A stretch of DNA of 64,000 bases from Opeltia flavorubescens (taxonomy: Eukaryota; Ascomycota; Lecanoromycetes; Teloschistales; Teloschistaceae): the NCBI GenBank assembly GCA_000442125.1, contig KE546978.1, positions 868,001-932,000 on the forward strand, written 5' to 3'. Below are positions 49,571-59,992 of the stretch, piece after piece (positions within the stretch are counted from its first letter, which is position 1; each line of letters starts with the position of its first letter). The notes under the pieces are model-generated. The model searched no databases, was not told the origin of the DNA, and saw only the letters and a program-made list of their open reading frames with translations. The translations under genes and the position numbers were made by a program.

Positions 49571-50499
49571 TAGATAAATCTAGCTTAAATTATTAAAGAA
49601 CCTTTTATTCCTAATATACTAGATATATTATATATAGATCTTTTATACTTTATTATCGATTTAAATTCTAAAAATTTAAAAAATAATAAAAAAGAGTTTA
49701 CTACTATTAAAGTACTTTTATAAAATACCTCTAGCGTAAAAAAAAAAGAAAGAAAAGTAATTTAAATATACCTCCTATTATTAAACTTTACAAGTTTAAA
49801 AAATAAAAATATTTTTAAACCTAATACGCTTATTAATATACTAGTCGATTTATTTAAAAATACTTTTAAAAATATACTATTAGAAGTAAATACTCTAAAA
49901 TTTATAAAAAAAAACGTGTTTTAAAGTAACTAGAAATTAATAAAAATTTTATTTTATTATTTAAAACTTATATAAATTTTTATAAAAAAGTATATATTAC
50001 CTCTATAGATAATTTAGCTTTAAGAAATTTTACCTCCTATTATACCGTATTTATATTCTTTATAAAAGCGAAGAATTATTATAAAAAAGCTACTAATAAA
50101 CCTACTAATAATCTACTATTAAATTTAATTAAATTAAAGTTTTATCGCGATAATTTACTACTAAAGCTTTATTTCTATAAAAATATATTTAAATATTTAT
50201 ATACTAAAAGCTTTAAAAAAACTATAAAGGTTAAAATTAAATTTTTTTAAAAAAAGAATATTTAAAAAAAGGTATTTATCGAATATACTATTAAAGTAAA
50301 TAAAAAACCTATTTCTACTATCTAGATATTTAAATATAAGCTTAATAAAAAAGAATATTTTATTAAATATAAAGTATATTTATATATATAAAGCGATTTA
50401 TAATTAATAAAATAAAATATATTCGCTATAATACTTATTATTAGGATCTTTAGATAAATAATAATAGTAATAGTAGTAGTAGATATAAAATCTTATTAA

Positions 50500-50960
50500 T
50501 ATAACTATATTAACGTATTTATAAATACTAAAATTAAAACTTCTATATATTTATAAATCTTTAATAGGTAGAATAGTAATATAAATATATTATTACTTTT
50601 TATTTAAGCGTTATATAATTTTAAGAAGTCGTTTATTTTTTAATATAGCGATTTATTAAATACCCTAATTAATTTAAGATTAGAGCCGGTAGTAGAAATA
50701 GAATACCTATTCTTTTATAACTATATAATACTTTTTTTTTTATAGATAATATAGCTATTATCTATTATTAAAAATATACTATTAAAATAGATAAATTTTA
50801 AGCTCGCTTTTTAAATAAATACGAAATTCGATATCTAGGTAAAATTAAATAATTTCTAAAAATTTATATAATATAAAACTAAGAACTTTATTAGATTTAT
50901 TTATACTAGAATAGTTATATTAATAAAATTATTATAAAATATAATATTTTATACTTTTTA
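50500..50960 (+). pseudogene. Copia reverse transcriptase remnant
   Basis: The plus strand carries FIDNIAII at 50739-50762, a RIP-altered form of the YVDD catalytic motif. In the same frame it continues to FLNKYEIRYLGKIK, stop, FL at 50808-50858, which is the F-E-M/I-x-D-L-G-x-I-x-x-F-L-G block that follows in all copia RTs. SYINKII near 50920 continues the match. Several stops replace Trp, Gln and Arg codons. Confidence 0.88.
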
Positions 50961-51269
50961 AAAGCTCTTAAATTATTATTATTAAATATTTTACCGTTTA
51001 AAAAGAATTAAGAGCAAGTAATATCTTAAAAAATTTATATATACTAGTAGTATATTAGATCGTTAAATTTCGCCGCTATAATAACTAGGCTAAATATTAT
51101 ATATACCGCTTTAAAACTATTAAAATTTTTTATTAATTTTTTTAACGAATATATTAAGGAAATAAAATAAATTATAAAATATTTAGTATATATAAAATAC
51201 TATTCTATTATTTATAATAGTAGACTTTAAAATAAAGTACTATTTTTAATTTTTTTAAATATTTTTTTT

Positions 51270-51430
51270 AGTAACGATTTATATAATAAACGGAATTTAT
51301 AAAGCTTCTATTTTAAATTCTTTAATAGCCTAATTAACTAGAAAATAATTAAATAATAAATAGTAATAACGAACTCTATTAAAGCGGAATTACTAGCGAT
51401 ATTATCTATAAGTAAAAAATTTATTTAATA
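51270..51430 (+). pseudogene. Copia RNase H remnant
   Basis: In the RT frame the plus strand from 51276 reads DLYNKRNL, stop, SFYFKFFNSLIN, then after further stops IVITNSIKAELLAI. This corresponds to the DxxxRxSTxGYxFxLxG and VxxSSTEAEYxAL blocks of copia RNase H, with the order and spacing kept. Confidence 0.85.
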
Positions 51431-52121
51431 GACTAAATTCTTTAATTTAATTAATTTAAATATAAATACTATATTTATCTATATTAAATACAATAACTAG
51501 TAAACGATTCGATTTCTAAATAGTAATAGCTCGTAATTTACTACTAAATTACGCTATATAAATATATACTACTACTAGTTTCGCTAGGAGGTAAATCTAA
51601 ATATTATATAGATTAAATAGGTTCCCTTTAATACGATTCTAGCTAACGGCTTTATAAAATCGCTCCCTTTTTAACGCTATACTAACTTCGTTAATCTATT
51701 CGGCCTTAAGGAGCTCTCTATTAAAAAGCCACTTTATATACTCTAATAGCTCTACTATCTATATCTAGAATCGGTAGTCTAGTAGTAATAATACTTAGGT
51801 AGATTTATAAAGCTCTAGAGATTTATAATTTATTATAATCCCTGAAGCTTTACTAGCTAAAAAGTTCTATATTTAAATCGCAGCCGATCTATTTCTTTTT
51901 ATATTTTAAAGCTATACCGAACCTAAGAATATATTAAAATATATATATAGCTGATATAAAGGCTATAAACTATAATAGAGAATAAATTTACGGAGCTTTT
52001 ACGGAGTCTTTTATAGAACTTACGAAACTTTAAATTTTAGTTTTTAATTAGTTAAAATATACGAAACTACTTTTAATTAGTTAGAATAAGTAGTAAAATT
52101 ATTATTAAAAGTAATAAATCT

Positions 52122-52128
52122 AAAAGGG
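52122..52128 (+). other. Putative polypurine tract
   Basis: AAAAGGG lies 2 bp before the right LTR, where second-strand synthesis would be primed. A purine run with G residues is unusual in this RIP-mutated interior. Confidence 0.5.
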
Positions 52129-52130
52129 TA

Positions 52131-52354
52131 TATTAATATTCTTATAAAATTTAAATTTATATATTTATAAATAGTTTATTTTTATATTATTTAAGCGAAC
52201 TATAGGCGTATATTATACTAAAACTTACTAACTTAGCAGTACTAACCTAATTAGGTAATTAACTCCACTACACCAAGTGCTAGGCGATTTGATTTTTCTC
52301 TATAGATTTCTCTTAGCAATTAATTCACATATGCACACACGCATTCATTTGACA
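52131..52354 (+). repeat. Right (3') LTR of the copia element
   Basis: It has the same 224-bp length as the left LTR, with no gap needed in the alignment. The first 122 positions are the mutated version (T/A where the left copy has C/G). From position 144 on it is the clean version, keeping C/G at 13 sites where the left copy has T/A, and it ends in CA. No transversion separates the two LTRs. Confidence 0.95.
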
Positions 52355-52359
52355 GAGAT
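52355..52359. repeat. Target-site duplication, right copy (GAGAT)
   Basis: This copy is identical to the left one at 46663-46667 and directly follows the CA end of the right LTR. Confidence 0.9.
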
Positions 52360-53379
52360 CCACTAGACATTTCAGCATGTGGGTGTCTTGAACAGTTGTA
52401 TTGTCGATTACAACGTGACAAGTGCCGAGAGATCATGCTTTCTTGTGTCATAGTACATACGCTGAAAACTCTATCCAATCGTGACACGATATACAAAAAA
52501 TCCAGCCAATGAGTATTGGCTCTAAGATATTTTCGTTGCTGTTGATAAATCGTAGCTTCACTAAATTCTTTTTATTCTGTCCAGGCAGCAGTGCATGACA
52601 AATTCTTTCCAGTGGTCTCTATTTTATATTGGGAGAGAGTACGGTAAGTATCAGCACATAATTATGCTCGTAAGTAAAGATGAATTCATAAAATTCATAA
52701 GAGTTATCGCTTTGTTAGATATGATGGGAGGAAAATCGAGTGAAAATGTTGTTTGCCCAAAGAATTTGATACTTCATAGCCCCCAGAAAGCGTTGGCCGG
52801 AGCATTGAAGCCTTCAGATTATCTTTCGTCCGTAGTTCGTCATCAAAGGGTCACTCGGTCATTGTCCGACTTTGATATCTATAAAGAAAATCAAGTTCTC
52901 ATAGTTGATAGAGCCCCTATAGGAGAGAACATGGTCCATCTCTACCACGATTTTGTTTACCGGCTGCCATTTAGTATGAGTTTTGATGAGTAATTGATGA
53001 TACAGCCAACGCCATTGATGTCTTGTTAAAGATTCATTTACTCCAAATTGCTCATTACTCGTTGCGTCATGATTAGAAAGTGGCAGCTTTGGGCAGTGAT
53101 GTTTCCGTTTCGATGGAATATTAAGTCGCTACGACCATCCAAAACCTTCCTTTATTAAATAGAATCTAATCAACACTTGTCTGTTGTTAACTTTGGCGAA
53201 GATCATGCAATCGTCTCACCATCCCTAGCTCTACGCGCAACAGCCATGCCCGACGTAAAAGATCTCAAGGCTTCAACAACCCAACTTTGACAGTTCCAGG
53301 TCGAACTCTCGCTGTCGACACGCCGCGTCTAAATAACCATTTCGGCTTAGCGGAATTTCCTCCAGTGAACTCTACCAAC
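52360..53379. other. Right flank of the retrotransposon
   Basis: Composition returns to normal at once. A plus frame at 52595-52993 (132 codons, ending FDIYKENQVLIVDRAPIGEN..) has some protein texture but no recognised family. It begins with ATG and could be a fragment of a decayed gene. Confidence 0.35.
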
Positions 53380-53672
53380 ATATAGGCCCCTTCTCCATAG
53401 ACGGCTCTCCAAGGGTACGAGGCCGTATCTTACGGCCGCGACCCGATATCTTCTGTTCTTGATAGAAAGTTCATCATTACACGCCATGATGTAAGCAACC
53501 GAATTGAGACTTTGGTTCTTATGCCTGGAGTATCGAACGGGACCAGCATTGTGTCAATAACGTCGTTTTGAAGGAAGCAATCTCACAAGGTTGGCTGGAC
53601 TTGTTTATCCCAGACGGCGAAGAGAGTTGGCTGGAATTACTCATATCAAACAGCGGAGAGGATAATTTATAG
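53380..53672 (+). pseudogene. HET-domain (heterokaryon incompatibility) remnant
   Basis: The plus strand reads YEAVSYGRDPISSVLDRKFI from 53416, close to the HET opening motif (YxALSYxWGD followed by the I-x-x-xG-x-x-x-x-V-T strand), and continues RHDVSNRIETLVLMP. In a shifted frame from 53541, DQHCVNNVVLKEAIS..WL matches the AxCINQxNxxERxxQVxxM..WLG stretch. A frameshift near 53530 and flanking in-frame stops show that the gene is dead. HET proteins trigger cell death after fusion of unlike hyphae. An intact HET gene lies 8 kb to the right, but the two are too diverged by eye to call copies. Confidence 0.55.
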
Positions 53673-55036
53673 ATGATCATTTTAGGTCCCGAAATGTATG
53701 TAAAAATGATCCTTAGAGGCCTGCAAGATCAGATTGACTAAAAAGGCTCTTACATGCCGGATTTCGAAGCAGAATGAGCCCAGATCGACTTCGAAGCCGA
53801 GTCTCGACTCTAAAAAGGAATTCGTATCCATCAAGAAGCTCACCAAGACGCTAATTCAGTCCTCTTTGAGCGTAAGACAACGCCTCTAGCGGCTCGGTAT
53901 GATCAATGAAGAGGTTGGTATAGACGTATGTCAATTTCGCTTCCATGCTATGGTATATTCATACACTTTTCTCGCTTTTCTGCGAATAGTTGTGATTCAT
54001 ATCTTACGCAAGGGTGATAGATCCGACATTGAGTATCATTACAGAACTAATGTGTCAAGGAGAGATTGAGATCCAGATCTTGGAGGCTAAATTTGGCGTG
54101 TGGAAATCAGCGGCCAGGGTTTCGATGGTTAAAGACCATGAGAATGAATTAGTCTGTGAATGTTTCCTGGAATAATTTCTTAGTTCAGTATCGGTATAGC
54201 AAAATAGTGATCATCTTATCCCTTCGAACCGCACGATTTAACCCCATAAAGCATCGAAGGCTCCCCGGATATTACTTTATTTCATGGGGATCGACTCCCG
54301 TCAAGTACTTTCTGCCAGGACATAATTCGAGGCTTAAATGTGATTCGAGCATCGATTACTGCCGTTGATTATCGCATTCTAGGCTGCGGATGATCAGTCA
54401 GCTAGGAGAGACCAAGAGAATATATCGGTACATATGCTCTCTCAATATCCTTCCCCGCATGCTGTCAATTTCGTTCAATTCCTCCACCATTCCAGCAAGC
54501 CGAGTAGCCACTTTGTTCATCTCCTCCTCATAGACTTTTCTGGCTTCGGTGCTCTGAGCCAGTATCATCATCTCCACCTCTGTAGTCATTCGAGAAACGT
54601 ATGTTGTAGCATCCACATACCGTTGCTGCTTATCGACGGACTTGTGAATACCCTTTCGAAATCTCTTGATATTTTTCGTCCTAGACCCAAGATGCAATCT
54701 GCAGATAGTTTTAAAATCTACCACGAGCGATGTGTGTTTCACATCTACCCTTGGATTACGGATATTGAGTACTGGGTCATTAAGAGAGCCCTCGTTTGCG
54801 GAAGTATAATTGTGAACTGATAAAGAGTTCAAGATTCGAGATAAATAGATCCTCCTGGTCGAATTGAGCTGTGAGGAAGCCGAAAAATCATATCACAAAA
54901 CATGAACAAATCAGAGAAGAATTGAATAAGCGAGAGCGATAAAAGAGATGCTCTCAAACATCATCGGGCCAAAAGATATGAATATACTCCCTATCTCCAC
55001 CTGTCACCCAGGGACTCTTGTTAATTGGCACGTATC
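53673..55036. other. Gene-poor sequence
   Basis: The minus frame 54832-54398 (144 codons) has some charged-helix texture (EVEMMILAQSTEARKVYEEE, VATRLAGMVEELNEIDSM) and may be a fragment, but the opposite strand is open too and no family is recognised. Nothing else is visible. Confidence 0.3.
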
Positions 55037-55627
55037 TCACCACCAGCGCATAATATTTCTTTTTGAATGCTCAATGGTTGGATCATCCGGATGGCCTGGG
55101 CGAAGTTGGACGTGCGTGGGATGTATTAAGAGGAAAGACATCAGTTCACATAAGTGACCCTCATTGCTTGGGCGGTGGCGATATCCGTCTAACCCTTCGT
55201 GGCCGCATAGGCAATGCATTCCTTTGTACCACGCGTAGTACCATCCCTCCTGCTCTTTAGTAGCCACGCCATCCAGCGCGTCTGTCATCCCTTCCGTCAC
55301 ATAGACCTTCGCCGCGTAGCCGAGTGGAAACTGGCGCGGCCGGGGCATATACATGTTAAACCAGTGCACCATCAAAGTAGCTGCCTTTACGTAGATCGTC
55401 GATTATTGCGGTAGACCGCGGCGTACTGCTATAGCGAACTTGGCTCTTCTTTCACTCTGAATAAGTCGACACTGTCCGATAGTATGATTAATAATCACGC
55501 TTGAAACGGCTGTTTGAGCGTCTGGATGCCAGTCCTCTCGCAATACTGTTGGATAATAACTGCGATATTGGACTTGTGACGAAACATCGGAGATTTGATC
55601 AGTCGTCGTAGGAACTATCGGAGTCAT
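55037..55627 (-). pseudogene. Decayed coding sequence with one internal stop, family unknown
   Basis: One minus-strand frame runs from ATG 55627 to the TGA at 55037 with a single internal TAA (55405-55403), about 196 codons in all. Texture is strongly protein-like and GC-rich after the stop: MVHWFNMYMPRPRQFPLGYA, then TEGMTDALDGVATKEQEGWY, then YAWYKGMHCLCGHEGLDGYR. The stop follows a CAA codon, and a CAA-to-TAA transition would explain it. No family is recognised. If the stop is a sequencing or strain-specific change, this could be a recent loss of function. Confidence 0.4.
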
Positions 55628-56869
55628 TGATACAGGTGTATCCCATTAAGGGGTGGTCATTGATATTGGTAGATTCGCTGAATGGCATCTTCGAAGTGTA
55701 TTGGGCAATTACGCAGAAAGTTTGATCTGTATAGCGGACACGATGACAGATCAAGGTGGGATGACAAAGAGTGCGAAAATGTCAGCTATATGCATCTATC
55801 AAATGACAAGTGAGGAGGGGTTGGTCTCCTTCCAAAACTCCTTGCGGTCTTTCAACGGTTCCACAGGGCTCAAAAACCCTGTGACTCGAAATAATTCATC
55901 GATACTGGTATCATGATCTCTCAGAGTATAGCTTAATCGCAGTCTGGCAGGATATTTAGTCGAACCCATCCACAATCGTGTTTGAGGGCGTATATCCTGA
56001 AGAGCTATTTCGGCCTCTGCCTTTGCCAGTCTTCACTGCAGCTCGTCTGTTTTCTTTAATCTCTCGCGCCCTCTGCGGCGGAACTCACGAAACCTCGACA
56101 TGTGTGAATGACAGAACGATGAGGTATTCGGTGAATATCACAACATAAATTGTGCTTTTTGCAGTAAACATCGTCATGAGCGTCACGACATTGCCCAGTC
56201 TTCTTCTGCTTCGGGCAATTTTGAAATGTAGATCGCTTTTTTGGCTATCTTAAGTCGTCTTCCACATCTTTACTGAAGTTTTCCTTGGCAGTGTTCTTCA
56301 GTGCGTTTGACCGGAACCTAGTTTTTTTTCTTCTTCTTGATCCGCTCTTAGATTGGAGTGGTTCTTTGGCGATGGAGACATATCTTTCATTAAGAGTGAC
56401 GACTCTTTGACGTTGAGGGGAGGAATTTCTTTCAAAGTCTTTCCTCTGCGCATAAGGCTAGGGACTTTCTCCTATATACCTAAGTCGAGCTTCATATTGT
56501 AGAATATATAATTCTGCACCTTTTTCGCTGCGAGTACCCTGATGAGTTAAACTCATCATGGTGCATCAGTGTAGAACAGACCAAATTAGGATTGATGAGA
56601 GGTGTAATAATGATCACCTCAGCGATCTCCCAGACGATGTAGGCATGTTCATTGCCAAAGAGGAGAGATATCGTGAAAATCTTAAGTGAATGGTAGCAGA
56701 AGGAGATTTCGTACCTTAAGATTCCTGCGAATGTCATTAACATCGAGCTGGCTGGATGGGGAACCCAACATCCTCAATTGTCTCCGTTATATCTATTGTA
56801 TCCTCCGCTACCTCGTATCGGAAGACATGCTAATTGAATAGTTGATTGGCAAGGGTACAGTGTTAACGA
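55628..56869. other. Gene-poor sequence
   Basis: No supported gene. The minus strand shows scattered coding-like pieces (56743-56492) with stops. Nothing else is visible. Confidence 0.4.
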
Positions 56870-57620
56870 ATGATTAACAATGTGTAGAGAAGAGAATGGC
56901 CCAAAGGTTCTGAATCCTGCTTCTGTCCGTCGGAACTCGAAGCTCGGATCTTTGTATTTAATGCTTCGAGGTATGTAGACTCATTTGTTTCTGCCGAATC
57001 TTGTAGATCTTCCTGCAAAGGTTTTGCTTCACGTAGAATGATATCCCTTCCTTTTTCAGATGTTAGTTTGCCAGCATGTTCTCGTTGATGACCATTTGGA
57101 TATTGTATTGCTCGTCCGTACTCGCAGGTAGAATGATGTCCCGGTGGCCTTCAATGACAGTAACGATGTGAGGAAGGTAAGTAAGGTGGCGATTGGGAGA
57201 TGCATTGTTTGACTTCACCCAGATGTGGGAGGAGTGCTCGGCTTGGATACCCTGTTGACCGTATGAATTGAATCAAAGGATGGTGTTTAAGGTGCAGGGT
57301 CAACATTCCACCTTTAAAGATGTTCGTTATATATGGGTATCTCAAGCCGTCGTTGAGCGCTTTTTCCATGGCCGCGCCGGTTTACCCGCTACCATGGATT
57401 CAGCATGTAAGAACCTGGCTTTTGGGTGAAACAGTCTTAACATCCCTGAAGCTTCCACTGCCTACTACATACCGGCTGAAGATTGAGCTACCGATGTGTT
57501 GTATTATAGAGCTCATGATAGTGACTCTCCGACGGAGAAAAGAGTCAGCCGTAGCTGAAGCATCATTATCCGAGAGTTCTGAGGCCTTTCATATCAATGA
57601 ACGAACCAGAGCAGCGGTTT
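56870..57620 (-). pseudogene. Frame-shifted remnant of an unknown protein-coding gene
   Basis: Several minus-strand frames carry consecutive protein-like segments in order: ASELSDNDASATADSFLRRR (about 57580), MLTLHLKHHPLIQFIRSTGY (about 57300-57240), HIVTVIEGHRDIILPASTDE (about 57180-57110), and GRDIILREAKPLQEDLQDSA continuing to ETNESTYLEALNTKIRASSS (about 57030-56930). The last frame is open for roughly 80 codons. Frame changes and a few stops separate the segments, so the gene is inactive unless unrecognised introns explain them. No family is recognised. Confidence 0.4.
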
Positions 57621-59992
57621 AAAATAAGATTAAGCACGTAATACCAGTCTGTTTGTTGGTCGCAAAATTTAAGTGAAAAGACCATACGAGACTATGCCAA
57701 ATATCTTTGTAATTATGCGCCTGCGGAGTGAATGGACTGATTGTGCTTCGGAGTCTCCATGAATGCGACGAGATCATAAGAATGACAGAAAGAATTTTTC
57801 AGTGGACTGATTTTGAGCCGATTTTTAGAACACTAAACCTCCGCTTCCTGATCAGAAGTCTGCGGTGCCATATACCCTCTTCATGCCTCAGATAAATCTC
57901 GTACGTCTTGTTCGCACACCATTTAGGACTCTAAAATGAGTGTGGGCAATGTTTTCGCATATAGTGTGATCTTCCCTTGAAAAAGGCGAGCCATTGCCCA
58001 TGGAGCGAGAGTGAGGTGTTTTAAGGGTATAGGAAAGATCAAATGGTGGTTGATCTCTGATGTTTTCCATGGTTTCTGCTTCTTAGAAGTATATATTAAA
58101 GTCGGCACCAATGAATTCCGATTACCCCAGGCTCGCTGTTAGCACTGGTCCACAGCCAATCAAATAAATCTTGCATAAGTAGGTTCTCTGGATTTCCTGC
58201 AATGCTAAATAGATCACCCGCGCCCGCTTGGCTGCCATTGTTATGAACAATTTGTCTTGATAGGTAGTAATCGATATATCCCGCGGGCGTTCATTTCGAC
58301 CTTATGGCATCGTTTACGCGTAAAATGATCTTGACTTCATCAGATTTCCTCGCAAAATCTCAAGGCCAAGACACTGATTCAAGTTTTGTTGAAACAAAAG
58401 CCTTAGAGTAGCTCCATATCCACGGGTTTTATTCAAGAGACCAGCCGCTTCCTCCTACAGAGAGTCCGTAATTTAGGCTCTGTTAAACCTCTCAAAGAGC
58501 TGCTTTGTCTATATTTGATCTGATAGCTTTTTCGAATTTGGGAGTAGACTTTGCCCATTTGCCAGTGAAGATGCGTGATATTTGTATCCACTTCACCAAT
58601 CCCGGAGTGCTCATGGTCCTCGAATTTCTTAATACTTTTCTGGTCTTCTACACCAGGAACAAGTCGCTTTCGCAGTCGTTATCGTTCAAGTTTCTTTACT
58701 CATTTTCCAGTCGAATTAAGGTCGTCTGACACCAACATGTGTGCGCATCTATACAATCAAGATGTCTTCTGACTTCATTTTCATTTCTCGAACAATAATC
58801 GATCCGGCGATCAAAGGAGTCAAATCGTTCAGCCGCTTCTAACAGTTGAGCTGAAAAAGATGTTCACAAATCATCCCGCATGTGGCTTCTTGACCTTCTG
58901 GAGATTTGTGCTGAAGAGTTACGCCTTAAAGTTGGCGGGGTATACCCGGCGTTTTGTCTTCATCAGGGTGTTCAGGACGGCTTCCAGCAGTTCCCTGAAC
59001 AGGCATCAAATCCTTCACTTGTAACTGCGCATGATATGCCTTAAGGAAGAAGTTCGATAGGGACGGTAAGAAATTATGAATGAAGCGTGTGACTTTGAAA
59101 TAATGAAGACGATGACCTGTCGCCTCATACAGAAAGAGTATATATAAGATATCCAAACCGAGCCCTCTATAAATGATCTGGCACAGGCCATATATAGCGC
59201 TGAATGGGTAACTTTAATGAAATCTGATGTTGGCATGATCCGCAAACTGTTTGAAAGATTTTGGCAGACTGCGGTATGAGCAACGAGAGAGAGTTTACGG
59301 TTATAGTGGTAATGGTTTTAATTGCAATATAATGCTTCACTTGACGTACATTGTGCAATTACGTTCAAGGATTAGTTATAGGTTGCACCATTGAGACGAA
59401 AATCAACGTACAAGATCAATCATCGAAGCCGCAGCATGGGGCCGAGGTGTGAAGCTGCCTGGAGAAACGCATCTAATCGTCCATCTGAGTAGAACCTCAA
59501 CAAGCCTAGAGCAGGATGATTCAACCTATCATGTTCTCTCCTAGGACCTCTTGGTGAGATTTCGATAGTAGCTTGTGAATACGTTCTTTTTTGAACTTTT
59601 AGCGCCGAGGTCCTCGCAAAACTCACGATATCGATCAATCCAAATAGTGGCTTAGAGATAAAATTGTTGCGGGTGAAGTAAGCGTATATAGCCTTCTGAG
59701 AATACGCGGTCGAAAAGGATAAGTTTTTTCTTGCTAGAATGTGATGGAAAGGATTGGTAATGGAAGCAGATTACAATCGAGAATCGAACGATCTCTATCT
59801 TCTTCAGCAGTTTGACGGTATCGTTGCAGTGTAAAAACCTTCTCCTGTCAGTGGCACACGCTAGTCCAACAAAATGGTTTATTAACGCCATACCATGGTA
59901 AAATTCTCCTTATACATGTTCCAATACCACTATGCTTGGATCAATGGACTGGAGGATTAAAACCAAAAGTCAAGACCTCCAATGACATGGTC
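57621..59992. other. Gene-poor tract before the F-box-like gene
   Basis: About 2.4 kb without a supported gene. Short frames on both strands overlap one another and carry no motif. Confidence 0.45.

Larger units (their letters stand above)
46668..52354 (+). mobile_element. Complete but RIP-inactivated Ty1/copia LTR retrotransposon, 5,687 bp
   Basis: Two 224-bp LTRs, flanked by the GAGAT duplication, enclose 5.24 kb of extremely AT-rich sequence. By eye only about a dozen CA or TG dinucleotides remain in the interior, the mark of RIP (C to T in CpA, on both strands). The element is in plus orientation. Protease-like, integrase, reverse transcriptase and RNase H remnants come in the order PR-IN-RT-RH, which defines Ty1/copia rather than Ty3/gypsy. 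PR and IN share one frame, while RT and RH share another, so at least one indel lies between 49,570 and 50,740. All domains carry many stops, so the copy cannot encode protein. The paired target duplication shows both outer ends come from one original insertion. Confidence 0.95.
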
